Below the pieces are notes generated by a model. The model had not been told where the DNA came from. It did no database searches and worked only from the letters and a program-made list of their open reading frames with translations. The position numbers and the translations under genes were made by a program. A stretch of 64,000 nt of DNA from Ampullaceana balthica. Its lineage: Eukaryota > Mollusca > Gastropoda > Lymnaeidae. Positions 43,686 through 55,500 of the stretch are shown here, piece after piece. The stretch's first letter is position 1. Each line of letters starts with the position of its first letter. The stretch lies in NCBI GenBank assembly GCA_944989445.1, contig CALYLW010001072.1:268001-332000 (forward strand), given 5' to 3'.

Positions 43686-43755
43686 CAGTGCTGCCAGTGA
43701 CAATTTTGGGAAAAACCTAGCCAACATGTCAAAGAAACCTAGATCCAAAAGAAAA
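43686..43755 (-). mobile_element. Element C, right-end fragment (minus)
   Basis: Starts cagtgctgccagtgacaa and runs to 'cctagatccaaaaga'. Only about 70 bp of the element remain before hAT sequence begins. Confidence 0.75.
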
Positions 43756-43761
43756 AAAACC

Positions 43762-44405
43762 CAAGATGGCAATGGGTTGCTAGCTTCTTATATTATTTCC
43801 TTATTTATTGCCAAATCGGGTAAATCTCATACTATTGGTAAAGAACAAATTATATCGGCTATAAGTGAATTTATACTGACTGTGTGGTACATAAGCAAGC
43901 ATGTGATATTATCAAGAAAAATTCGCTTGGCAAAAAAACAGTTCAAATCAGAACTGGTGTAAAGGCACTAGGTGTTGAAGATACATTGTGTAGCTATTTA
44001 AAACATGTCTGTTTTCTATTCAACTTAAGGAGTCAACTTTGCCAGGAAATGAAGCTTTACTTTTGCCGTATGTGCGGTTCACAAAGGAAGAACACATTTG
44101 CTAAGAACTATTATTTGATAAATAGTTGCAAACTTATTCCAAATAGTAGCTACAAATAATGAAATTAGTTTTAAATTCAAACGCTGCTATTAAAAATTCT
44201 GTATAGAAAAGGAAATCCTGAAGTATGGCTTATAATTTAAAATTTCGTAATTACATTTCCTTCATCATAGTTAGTGGAAAGTAGATTCAGTGCGGTAACT
44301 GTTATTTTTTTTTAAAAATGCAAATAGTCAATCGCGGTTATTTGAGATTACTACTGACGAAAATAAAGCCGAGGATTTCTAAATTGGTAGCAGCAAACCA
44401 GGTTA
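43762..44405 (+). pseudogene. hAT transposase remnant (ZBED5-like)
   Basis: Plus-strand pieces in several frames. LLASYIISLFIAKSGKSHTIG corresponds to the 'ASYxxAxxIAKxxKPHTIGE' start of the catalytic region in ZBED5-type hAT proteins, shortened here to its core IAKSGKSHTIG. VEDTLCSYLK follows, then FQLKESTLPGNEALLL (the 'QLDEST' block, with D changed to K) and YVRF. The piece at about 44321-44405 (YLRLLLTKIKPRISKLVAA) matches the very C-terminus. The middle is deleted. With the catalytic-region aspartate changed and frames broken, it is dead. Confidence 0.75.
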
Positions 44406-44411
44406 ATCGTC

Positions 44412-44985
44412 TCATTTATATGATTTCAAATTTGTCTGTGTTGAACTATTCTTGAAATTAGGAACCAGGTTCCTGGTTATTATTCCCATGAATGCATTCA
44501 AATTGCAGTCAGTCAACATCGATCTGTTCTTAGACTTATTTATTTTCATACAAAAAAAAGCTTGCTCACAGATGTATGTGATCCCAAATAGTGTCAAAAA
44601 GTTTGACAGGAAATTTTTGAAAGTGTGGAAACGCCGCACATAGCAAAAGCAGAAAAACTAACTTGAACTTCTCCTTTAGGTCATAAGCTGCTTTTAGGTG
44701 TTTAAGACTTTTGGTGAAAACATTTTGCTGCTTCTTTAAATTATTAACAAACTTCTTGCATTTCCTTTTTCACGCTTGGTTTCTTAAATTGTGCCCGAAA
44801 TACAAATCTTTTGTTTGGTGGTATCTTTTTAAGTCGCACTCATTAAAGACGCTCACACACTCACGGCACAGCACGCAGGCTGCTTTTCTCCCAACGCTCA
44901 TGAGGCAATATTTAACAGTTAATTCGTCATTTAAAAAAGACAATCGTCCTGAATCTTACTTTCTTTGGTAGCACTCATTGTTAAA
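44412..44985 (-). pseudogene. hAT transposase remnant (BED-like finger plus C-terminus)
   Basis: The N-terminal piece reads CVLCRECVSVFNECDLKRYH, a BED-like C-x2-C finger as in GTF2IRD2-type hAT proteins, then LKKQQNVFTKSLK. The C-terminal piece reads LFGITYICEQAFFCMKINKS, then RSMLTDCNLNAF, the dimerisation signature (YxCEQxFSxMKxxKSxxRSxLTDxxL). The catalytic core between them is deleted and a stop interrupts the first piece. Non-functional. Confidence 0.75.
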
Positions 44986-45295
44986 TCAACGTCTATTTGC
45001 TTTTAAATAACAAATTTTCAAATCGTTCGAAGTGTAATCGTAAACAAAAGTCAATTCCGGTTGAGCTGAAAGGTAGTTTCGAATAGGTATGTTAACAATT
45101 AATGACTACTGATTCTGAAGCCATAAAACCGATTACATATCTCTAGATACGATTCAAATGCTGCGAATAAAATTTCAAAAATATATCATAAATTCTAAGC
45201 AAAGAAAATTAACATGAAACAAGATCGCCACATGTACATGCCTACGGGCCGCATAATATACAAGTGGCCCGCGGATCGTAGTTGGCCTATCCCTG
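44412..45295 (-). mobile_element. hAT relic (GTF2IRD2-like), minus strand
   Basis: The left terminus in minus sense is CAGGGATAGGCCAACTACG (from 45295), followed by 'cgcgggccac', a classic hAT end. Downstream is an N-terminal zinc-finger region at about 44985-44650 and, after a deletion, a C-terminal dimerisation region at 44639-44412. It lies head-on against the plus-strand hAT remnant ending at 44405. Confidence 0.7.
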
Positions 45296-45353
45296 TGTTA
45301 GAATAAAAATACTGGAATGTGTGAGGTAGGCCAAAAACGTTTGAGATCCACTG
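45296..45353 (-). mobile_element. Second hAT-style terminus
   Basis: In minus sense CAGTGGATCTCAAACG then 'tttttggcc' begins at 45353, 58 bp outside the terminus at 45295. It is another hAT-type end, from a separate or nested element whose partner end I did not find. Confidence 0.5.
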
Positions 45354-45483
45354 AAATACATAAATAAACGTATATATCATTCCGTCTTACGCCGTTATTA
45401 TTTATTCTTATTCATGTGGTAAAGAATTGTTTTTCTATTTTTATAATACTTATTTATATGTCACTAACTGTTACATTTATTAT

Positions 45484-46015
45484 AGCACAGTACGTACAGT
45501 CCCTTACAGCAGTGGTCCCCAAACTTTTTATATCACTGAACGTACAGTTCATTAAAGCACTGGTCCCCAAATTTATTATAGTAGTGTACGTACAGTCCCT
45601 AACAGCAGTGGTCCCCAAACTTTTATAGCAGTGTAGATAAAGTCCCTTACAGCAGTGGTCCCCAAACGTTTATATCACTGAACGTACAGTGCCTTAAAGC
45701 AGTGGTCCCCAAATTTATTATAGTAGTGTACGTACAGTCCCTAACAGAAGTGGTCCCCTAAACGTTTATAGTAGTGTAGATAAAGTCCCTTACAGCAGTG
45801 GTCCCCAAACTTGTATAGTAGTGTACATACATTACCTTACAGCAGTGGTCCCCAAACTTATTATATTAGTGTACGTACAGTCCCTTACAGCAGTGATCCC
45901 CAAACTTTTATAGCAGTGTACATACAGTACCTTACAGCAGTGGTCCCCAAACTTTTTATAGATGTGTACATACTATCCCTTACAGCAGTGGCCCCCCAAA
46001 CTTTTATAGCGCGGA
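45484..46015 (+). repeat. About 57-bp satellite derived from a hAT end, about 9 copies
   Basis: Units 'cagcagtggtccccaaac' plus 'ttatagcagtgtacgtacag' in tandem. Three unit variants (ending 'atcactgaacgtacag', 'tagtgtacgtacag' and 'agcagtgtagataaag') appear twice in the same order, a three-unit higher-order repeat. The last unit continues into 'agcgcggaccggtaaaag', which looks like the genuine subterminal part of the hAT element. The satellite therefore grew from the end of that element. Confidence 0.9.
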
Positions 46016-46081
46016 CCGGTAAAAGCTTAATAATTTCACCATGGCCCACTGACCGGGTAGGTATGGATGGACGGCGGCGTT

Positions 46082-46310
46082 GATTGTTTATACAAGTACT
46101 TTAGATTGTTTATACAAGTACTTTAGATTGTTTATACAAGTACTTTAGATTGTCTATACAAGTACTTTAGATTGTTTATACAAGTACTTTAGATTGTTTA
46201 TACAAGTAATTTAGATTGTTTATACAAGTATTTTAGATTGTTTATACAAGTACTTTAGATTGTTTATACAAGTACTTTATACTTTTTATACAAGTACTTT
46301 AGATTGTTTT
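46082..46310. repeat. 22-bp satellite, about 10 copies
   Basis: Units 'attgtttatacaagtacttt' plus 'ag', nearly uniform, with one 'tataacttttt'-type variant near the end. It starts 15 bp after the hAT-derived sequence. No single-copy source found. Confidence 0.95.
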
Positions 46311-46389
46311 GATTTATAATTTATATGTAATTGTACTTGCCTTTAAAAGAAATGAAATTACACAGAACATGAATTAAAATGGTTTAATA

Positions 46390-46830
46390 TTTTAACTTGC
46401 TAGAACATTAAATCAATGAGAACCCTGAGCTTGTTTCTCTGCATCGAGACGGTTCAATCTGGTGGTAATAGGAGACAATGACACCCGAAGTCTAGTTTAT
46501 TACGTTGTTTTGTTTTAATAGCTCTCACAGTAGAAACCCCGATTCACAAATACAAGATGTCGGAAATGGCAATATTCAATAGAGATTTAATTGCTATGGT
46601 GGCAATCTTAGAATATTCTGCTGTGACTTTAACCCAGAAGACTGGAAGAGTTGTTTTCTCGAACGTTGTTTTTACGCTGCCGCCAATTGCACCATCGAGT
46701 ATTTGTACTTCTCCTTGAATAGACATACAAGAATCGTTGGTCTGTTGACATATTGGTCAAGGATCCATACCACTTCGTGGGTCTTCTGTGGTTGGGAAGT
46801 AGCGATGAAGCCCAGGCTCAGTCTGGCTAG
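46390..46830 (-). pseudogene. hAT transposase C-terminal remnant, minus strand
   Basis: In minus sense, pieces read RYFPTTEDPRS, TFEKTTLPVFWVKVTAEYS then KIATIAIKSLL, and finally NRLDAEKQAQGSH before a stop near 46420. This order matches the C-terminal part of ZBED-type hAT proteins ('FWxxVxxEYPxxAxxALxxLL' through '...EKQAQxSH'). At least two frameshifts are present. No termini identified. Confidence 0.7.
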
Positions 46831-46859
46831 AATGCCCGCTAATGTTTGAAACCTCTAGA

Positions 46860-48070
46860 GAATGTCTATGTTCCTGTGTCCCACGGCTATTACCTTAATC
46901 ATTACCATCTCTCTTTCTCTCTCTGTCTCCATCTCTCTCTCTCTGTCTCTCTCTGTCTCTCTCTGTCTCTCCCTGTCTCTCTCTGTATCTCTCTCTTCCT
47001 CTCTCACTGCCTCTCCATCTCTCTCTTTTTCTGTCTCTTCCTCTGTCCCTCTTTCTTTCTCTTTCTCTCTCTTTCTCTCTGTCTCTTTATCTCTTTCTGC
47101 CACCTCTCCCTCTCTTTCTTTCCCTATCTATGCTCTTTCTCTCTGTCTTTGTCTCTTGCTCCCTCTGTCTCTCTATATATCTTTATCTCTATGTGTCTCT
47201 TTCTGTGCATCTATCTCTTTTCCTCTTTATCTTTTCTATTTCTCTCTCTCTTTCTGTCTCTGTTTCTCTCTGTGTTTCTCTCTCGCTGTCTCTCTCTCTC
47301 TGTTTCTCTCGCACTGGATGACTTTATAATGAATGGGACATAATTCAACAACGAATTATCTTTAAATCACCTATCCCGACCCCTAACTTTTTTCGAACTC
47401 ACTTTGTACTGTTAGCGCCAATGAGTGTCTGAGTGTGTGTATGTGTATGTGATAGGAAAGTGACCAGGTGCCTTTTATAATAAGGTGTGCGGGGGGGGGG
47501 TACACATTTTCCAACAAAAGTTATTACTTAATAACCTTATAACTGTTTGCGTGTGTATGTGTGTGTGTGTGTTTGTGTGAGTAGCTGTGTGTGTGTGTGT
47601 GTGTTTGTGTGAGTGTCTGTGTGTGTGTAAGGTAGTTGTCGATATTCTCTTGTTTTAACAACAGTCACAGCCAGTTAACTAGTGCATGAAAAATCTTGTT
47701 ATTGTATGAAGAAGGTTAATCTGTTGTTTTTTTAAACATGTAATTTTAGTGTCAAAAATATATTTTTTGAAAATTATTTGTTCCATTTTTATATCAAACA
47801 TATTTTTTAATAAAGACTTTAAATTTCTAGCTAAAATATATATTATTTACATATATATTATATATTATTCAAAAATGTCTAAAACAAAGTTTTTTATAAA
47901 AATGTAAGACTTTCATACCTTTAGAAAATTCATCGGCAACCTACATACACTTTAAACATGTTTGAATGTTTGCATTTTTTAGACAGGTCTAACAATGGCC
48001 TACGAAAAACAGGCTGAACATTTAATTGAAAATGGGACTAGATCAAATTCTTTCAGATCAAGGCTTGTCA
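46860..48070 (+). repeat. Module M, plus copy
   Basis: Starts 'tgttcctgtgtcccacggc', then a TC tract (46905-47313), 'gatgactttataatgaatg', 'gtgaccaggtgccttttata' (about 47460), a GT tract (47548-47628), 'cacagccagttaact' (about 47667), AT-rich DNA and 'acaggtctaacaatggcc' (about 47983). Here the module is in plus orientation again. Confidence 0.8.
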
Positions 48071-48081
48071 TAGATCTAGGG

Positions 48082-49304
48082 CAGTGCTGCCAGCGACAAT
48101 TTTGGGAAAAACCTAGCCAACATGTCCAAAAAAACCTAGACATGCTAAAAATAAACAAATATGACGTCACAAAGCTTCTCCTCCCCCCCCCAAAAAAAAA
48201 GAAAAAAAAATATTCTTATTTGAAAATGAACATGTTTCAAATCATTTTATTTTCATTTAAGTGTATATTTAGCATGAGGCTGCAGTCTAATATCGTAACA
48301 CACGGGAAGCCATTTAAAACGTCATTAAATTAATTGTAAGCAATCAAATATTTAAGTGGAGCTTTCATTTAAATTTTCGCGTTTTGATGTGACGTCACAG
48401 TTCTTAAACACCCCTCCCCCTTGTCACACATCTCACAAAAGTGTAACCCCCTCGCTCTCCCCTAGATGCATGTCGTCATTTTTATGAACGCCCCTAAGGT
48501 ATTAGTTTGTACTACAAGTATTTGTAAATTATACTTACACCTGCATTAATTCATCACTTATGTCATCTTCCTTATAAATGACCATCTTATCAGCATTCTT
48601 GGAACCATTCATATTTTATCAAGTACAAACGTTCCTTTTTTATACAGAAGTTTATTGAGTCATAACTTTATCCATTGTTTATGTCTCGTATTGCATTTAC
48701 ATTTGAGTGTTAAATGTTGATAGAGTGTTGGTTTTCCTCGTTGACCAGGCAACTCATTCAACTTCCGAATTCCGGACGAAAGAACGAGAATTTGTATGTG
48801 TTTGGTCTTTCATACGGAATAGAAAAAGTCTAACTGAGCGCTGTATTAGATTATCTTTGGTCTATACCATGTATACTTGAGAGAATATTCTCTCAACGCA
48901 AGCTGATGAAAATGGTAGAGCTGTTAAGTTGTCATAAAGTCTAATAAAATTGAATATTTTGGCTCATTCAAGCTGTTTTATCGTGTACCAGATTTCCTTA
49001 GATAGATGGCACCACAGCAGTGCCGCCTTTTGAATTCTGTGGAATAGAGCCATATATATCATAATGTAACATGCCAGAGCGGCTGAAAAAACTGTTGCCA
49101 CCTGCTGCTTAATTTTATTATTGAAAACTTGAATTTATTTAGGATTTATTGGCACAAATTTAATAATAATTTTACTTTAACATAGTTTAATTACATTTTT
49201 TAAAGAAAAAGGTTATGACAATTTTTGAAATACAAAACCTAGAAACCTAGACAAGGTCGAAAAAACCTAGATCTAGGTTGAAAAACCTAGCGCTGGCAGC
49301 ACTG
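48082..49304 (-). mobile_element. Element C, full copy (minus) with 8-bp target duplication
   Basis: Starts cagtgctgccagcgacaa and ends ctagcgctggcagcactg: perfect 12-bp inverted termini CAGTGCTGCCAG. The flanking octamers atctaggg (48074-48081) and atataggg (49305-49312) match at seven of eight bases, which supports hAT-type insertion. The interior, in minus sense, has the same order as the copy at 20951, including a degraded LINE tail near 48760 and the single-copy 30-bp-satellite source segment near 49050. Confidence 0.85.
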
Positions 49305-49312
49305 ATATAGGG

Positions 49313-49891
49313 CTAGTTTAACCTTGTCTAGGTTTCTAGTAAATTCTAGTTTATAGATTTAAAAAATGTCCATAATCTTGTTTTTTTCTTTAAGAAAGTA
49401 AATACAGGATGTCTACGTACAAAAATTAATAAATATGTGCAATTAATATGATAAATAAATTTTACTTTTCAAAAATAAAAAGAGGAAGTGTGTCATACTT
49501 TTCTGAGATGTGTTACAACGGGGAAAAAGGGGGGGGGGTTAAGAACTGTGTCGTCACATCAAAAACGTGCAAATTGAAATGAAAACTCCACTTCGATATT
49601 TTATTACTTACTATTTATATAATGACCCTTTAAAATTGCTTCACGTGTGTTACAATATTAGACTGCAGTCTCACACAAAATACACATTTAAATTACTTTG
49701 ACTTGATTTGAAACATGCTCATTTTCAAATAGGAAATACGGCTTTTTTGTGGGAATGGGGGAAGGCTTAGTGACGCCATATTTATTTATTTTTAGTTGAT
49801 CTAGGTTTTTTTCTTTTGGATCTAGGTTGTTTTTGTTTTTTTTGACGTGTTGGCTAGGTTTTTCCCCCAAAAAATGTCACTGGCAGTACTG
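49313..49891 (+). mobile_element. Element C, plus copy, deleted
   Basis: Begins within the left part ('ccttgtctaggtttctagt'), lacks the central LINE tail, and ends gtcactggcagtactg. The minus copy 48082-49304 sits directly at its left side, so that copy may have inserted into it. Frames in it are not coding. Confidence 0.7.
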
Positions 49892-52536
49892 GACCTCTAT
49901 AGTGGCCCTCTATATTTCAGAAGTACCAGCTCACTGCTACTTAAACCTAAAAGAGTCAAGACAAAAGACACAAGAATCCACCTGTACTAGGTCCCTACCA
50001 TTGTACCATACTAGGTGAAGAAGGTTAGGTCCCTACCATTGTACCATACTAGGTGAAGAATGTTAGGTCCCTACCATTGTATCATACTAGGTGAAGAAGG
50101 ATTGCTGGAGATCTCACATATGCACACACACGTTTGTCATGAGCTGGAGATCACTCGTTAACTGTGTGTCCTTTGCTGGCTTAGAAACATTACCCGTGTG
50201 TCATGTGCTGGCTTAGAAACATCACCCGTGTGTCATGTGTTGGATTAGAAACATCACCCGTGTGTCATGTGCTGGCTTAAAAACATCACCCGTGTGTCAT
50301 GTGCTGGCTTAGAAACATCACTCGTGTGTCATGTGCTGGCTTAGAAAAATCACCCGTGTGTCATGTGCTGGCTTAGAAACATCACCCGTGTGTCATGTGC
50401 TGGCTTAAAAACATCACCCGTATGTCATGTGCTGGCTTAAAAACATCACCCGTGTGTCATGTGCTGGCTTAGAAACATCACTCGTGTGTCATGTGCTGGC
50501 TTAGAAAAATCACCCGTGTGTCATGTGCTGGCTTAGAAACATCACCCGTGTGTCATGTGCTGGCTTAAAAACATCACCCGTGTGTCATGGGCTGGTGAAA
50601 AACGAAGTGCATTCTGCAAAGCCTCCCCCCTCTCCTCGACCTTAATTAGTCCCATGAGTTATTTCACATATGGAATGAAATTGAACTGAAATGAACAAGT
50701 GAATCTATTGACACCCCACGCCCTCACTTAGAGACCAACACACGTTACGGCCTGTCAGGCTAAAAATACCCTGTTTATATGTTATGCATTTACTAATTTA
50801 AAAGCCTGGTTGCAGTCTCACCCACATTTTTTTTAGAAACAACACCCGCGTGTCATGTTCTGGTCAGAAACCAAAATCAGGATCCAAGGTCCCCCTCTAC
50901 CATCCCCACCTTAATTAGTCCCAGGAGAATGTTCACATATGGAATGAAATTGAACTGAAATCAGCAAGTGAATCTAATGACACCCCACTGCCTCACTCAG
51001 AGACCAACACACAAAACAACAAAACAAAACGTGTGTATCCTTTGTGTAAGCGAGTAAATTTTACTTTTCTTTATTTCAATACATTTTTTAACTCTTTACA
51101 TTCCTTGATTTTCTTCCTTATTATGGACATTTTTAATGACCCTACAGAGAGCTCAATAACATTAAAACTTGAGGTCCAAAGTTAATCATGTAATAAATTA
51201 ATTTGTAGGAAAATGAATGAGAAATTTGAAAATTAATATTTTTTAAACATATATTGAAGTATTGAAATATTTGAAGTTTAAAATAATTATACAACCATAT
51301 TTTGAACAAATAATGTTTATTATTTCTTTATCAGATGCAAATAAAGAAAATAAGTAAGTTTTAGAAAAATGTTCATAATATTATTTTATATACCCCCCCC
51401 CCAACCCGCGCCATTTTTCCTATTGGTCGACCAGCAACCGGAAGTCCCACGAATAACACCTTAACCATTACCTTCTCTCTCTCTGTGTGTCTCAGTCTCC
51501 TTCGGTCTCTCTCTATTTTTTTGTCTCCGTTTTCCGTCATTCACTTCCATTTTCGCTGTCTCTCCAGTTCTCTGTGTCTCGATCCGTATCTTTCTTTCTC
51601 TGTCTCTGTTTTTTTTTCTCTCTCTCTCTGCCTTTCTCTTTCTTTCTTTCTTTATTTCTCTGTCGTTATGTCTCTCTTTCTTTCTCTCTCTGCCCCTCTC
51701 CCCTTTTATCTCTCTATCTCTCAACGACACTTTCCCTCTGTCTTCGTTTATGGCTCCCTCTGTCTCTCTCTATATATCTTTCTCTCTCTCTCTGTGTGTC
51801 TCTTTCTCTATATCTCTCTTTTTTCCTCTGTCTCTTTGCCCCTCTTTTTCTCTTTGTCTCTCGCTCTGTTTCTTTCTAAATCTCACTATCTCTCTGTTTC
51901 TCTCTCTCATTCTCTCTCCCCCCTCTCTCTTTATCCGCGGAAGACTTCATAATGAGTGTGACATAATTCTACAACTAATTTTCTTCAAATCACCTACCAA
52001 CGCTCCAAATTTTTCTTGTTATTAACTTTTTACAGCGTGTGTCACTGAGTGTCTGCGAGTGTGTATGTGATAGTGACCAGGTATCTTTTCAATAAGGTGT
52101 GCAGTGGGGTACGAATTCTCCAAAGAATGGTTTTACTGAAGTAACCTCATCACTTTTTTGTGTGTGTGTGCGTGTGTCAGGTAAATGTTGATAAACATCT
52201 TGTTTTAATAATGGTCGAAGCCAGATAACTACTGCATCATTAAAAATCAAGTTATAGGATATAGGAAGTTAATTAATTTTTTTTTAAATATTGTTTTTTT
52301 AGTCTCAAAAATATGTATTAAAATTTATTTGTCCTAACTTTTAATTAAATATGCAACTAACTGATAATTTATAAAACAAAAGCCAAAACATTGATAATTA
52401 ACATATGTAATATAGATTATTAAAATTTTTTGAAAACTGCGTGGATAAAACAATCAGAAAAAAATATATATGGAGAGAGTTCATTCTTCACCTATAGAAC
52501 TATAATTTCAACTATGACTATTTTTTGTCAGGTCTA
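49892..52536 (+). repeat. Module M, plus copy preceding the 45-bp satellite
   Basis: Contains 'accagctcactgctactt' (about 49925), three copies of a 41-bp unit with 'gtccctaccattgtacc' (49985-50100), a 32-bp minisatellite, two 'gtgaatctattgacacccc'-type blocks (about 50699 and 50967, separated by 'cgcgtgtcatgttctgg'), AT-rich DNA (51065-51400), a TC tract (51470-51936), 'gacttcataatgagtgtg', 'gtgaccaggtatctttt' (about 52074), a GT tract and 'gtcaggtctactgatggcc', where the satellite starts. No gene. Confidence 0.8.
50180..50600. repeat. 32-bp minisatellite, about 13 copies
   Basis: Units 'cttagaaacatcacccgtgt' plus 'gtcatgtgctgg'. Variants (aaaaac, actcg, aaaaat, aaac) occur in the same order twice, giving a five-unit higher-order repeat. 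It belongs to the same family as 8071-8387 with one extra base per unit. Confidence 0.95.
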
Positions 52537-55500
52537 CTGATGGCCTACCATAACGAGACTGAAGTTATCACAGTGAGTCCACTGATGGCCTACCATAACG
52601 AGACTGAAGTTATCACAGTGAGTCCACTGATGGCCTACCATAACGAGACTGAAGTTATCACAGTGAGTCCACTGATGGCCTACCATAACGAGACTGAAGT
52701 TATCACAGTGAGTCCACTGATGGCCTACCATAACGAGACTGAAGTTATCACAGTGAGTCCACTGATGGCCTACCATAACGAGACTGAAGTTATCACAGTG
52801 AGTCCACTGATGGCCTACCATAACGAGACTGAAGTTATCACAGTGAGTCCACTGATGGCCTACCATAACGAGACTGAAGTTATCACAGTGAGTCCACTGA
52901 TGGCCTACCATAACGAGACTGAAGTTATCACAGTGAGTCCACTGATGGCCTACCATAACGAGACTGAAGTTATCACAGTGAGTCCACTGATGGCCTACCA
53001 TAACGAGACTGAAGTTATCACAGTGAGTCCACTGATGGCCTACCATAACGAGACTGAAGTTATCACAGTGAGTCCACTGATGGCCTACCATAACGAGACT
53101 GAAGTTATCACAGTGAGTCCACTGATGGCCTACCATAACGAGACTGAAGTTATCACAGTGAGTCCACTGATGGCCTACCATAACGAGACTGAAGTTATCA
53201 CAGTGAGTCCACTGATGGCCTACCATAACGAGACTGAAGTTATCACAGTGAGTCCACTGATGGCCTACCATAACGAGACTGAAGTTATCACAGTGAGTCC
53301 ACTGATGGCCTACCATAACGAGACTGAAGTTATCACAGTGAGTCCACTGATGGCCTACCATAACGAGACTGAAGTTATCACAGTGAGTCCACTGATGGCC
53401 TACCATAACGAGACTGAAGTTATCACAGTGAGTCCACTGATGGCCTACCATAACGAGACTGAAGTTATCACAGTGAGTCCACTGATGGCCTACCATAACG
53501 AGACTGAAGTTATCACAGTGAGTCCACTGATGGCCTACCATAACGAGACTGAAGTTATCACAGTGAGTCCACTGATGGCCTACCATAACGAGACTGAAGT
53601 TATCACAGTGAGTCCACTGATGGCCTACCATAACGAGACTGAAGTTATCACAGTGAGTCCACTGATGGCCTACCATAACGAGACTGAAGTTATCACAGTG
53701 AGTCCACTGATGGCCTACCATAACGAGACTGAAGTTATCACAGTGAGTCCACTGATGGCCTACCATAACGAGACTGAAGTTATCACAGTGAGTCCACTGA
53801 TGGCCTACCATAACGAGACTGAAGTTATCACAGTGAGTCCACTGATGGCCTACCATAACGAGACTGAAGTTATCACAGTGAGTCCACTGATGGCCTACCA
53901 TAACGAGACTGAAGTTATCACAGTGAGTCCACTGATGGCCTACCATAACGAGACTGAAGTTATCACAGTGAGTCCACTGATGGCCTACCATAACGAGACT
54001 GAAGTTATCACAGTGAGTCCACTGATGGCCTACCATAACGAGACTGAAGTTATCACAGTGAGTCCACTGATGGCCTACCATAACGAGACTGAAGTTATCA
54101 CAGTGAGTCCACTGATGGCCTACCATAACGAGACTGAAGTTATCACAGTGAGTCCACTGATGGCCTACCATAACGAGACTGAAGTTATCACAGTGAGTCC
54201 ACTGATGGCCTACCATAACGAGACTGAAGTTATCACAGTGAGTCCACTGATGGCCTACCATAACGAGACTGAAGTTATCACAGTGAGTCCACTGATGGCC
54301 TACCATAACGAGACTGAAGTTATCACAGTGAGTCCACTGATGGCCTACCATAACGAGACTGAAGTTATCACAGTGAGTCCACTGATGGCCTACCATAACG
54401 AGACTGAAGTTATCACAGTGAGTCCACTGATGGCCTACCATAACGAGACTGAAGTTATCACAGTGAGTCCACTGATGGCCTACCATAACGAGACTGAAGT
54501 TATCACAGTGAGTCCACTGATGGCCTACCATAACGAGACTGAAGTTATCACAGTGAGTCCACTGATGGCCTACCATAACGAGACTGAAGTTATCACAGTG
54601 AGTCCACTGATGGCCTACCATAACGAGACTGAAGTTATCACAGTGAGTCCACTGATGGCCTACCATAACGAGACTGAAGTTATCACAGTGAGTCCACTGA
54701 TGGCCTACCATAACGAGACTGAAGTTATCACAGTGAGTCCACTGATGGCCTACCATAACGAGACTGAAGTTATCACAGTGAGTCCACTGATGGCCTACCA
54801 TAACGAGACTGAAGTTATCACAGTGAGTCCACTGATGGCCTACCATAACGAGACTGAAGTTATCACAGTGAGTCCACTGATGGCCTACCATAACGAGACT
54901 GAAGTTATCACAGTGAGTCCACTGATGGCCTACCATAACGAGACTGAAGTTATCACAGTGAGTCCACTGATGGCCTACCATAACGAGACTGAAGTTATCA
55001 CAGTGAGTCCACTGATGGCCTACCATAACGAGACTGAAGTTATCACAGTGAGTCCACTGATGGCCTACCATAACGAGACTGAAGTTATCACAGTGAGTCC
55101 ACTGATGGCCTACCATAACGAGACTGAAGTTATCACAGTGAGTCCACTGATGGCCTACCATAACGAGACTGAAGTTATCACAGTGAGTCCACTGATGGCC
55201 TACCATAACGAGACTGAAGTTATCACAGTGAGTCCACTGATGGCCTACCATAACGAGACTGAAGTTATCACAGTGAGTCCACTGATGGCCTACCATAACG
55301 AGACTGAAGTTATCACAGTGAGTCCACTGATGGCCTACCATAACGAGACTGAAGTTATCACAGTGAGTCTACTGATGGCCTACCATAACGAGACTGAAGT
55401 TATCACAGTGAGTCTACTGATGGCCTACCATAACGAGACTGAAGTTATCACAGTGAGTCTACTGATGGCCTACCATAACGAGACTGAAGTTATCACAGTG

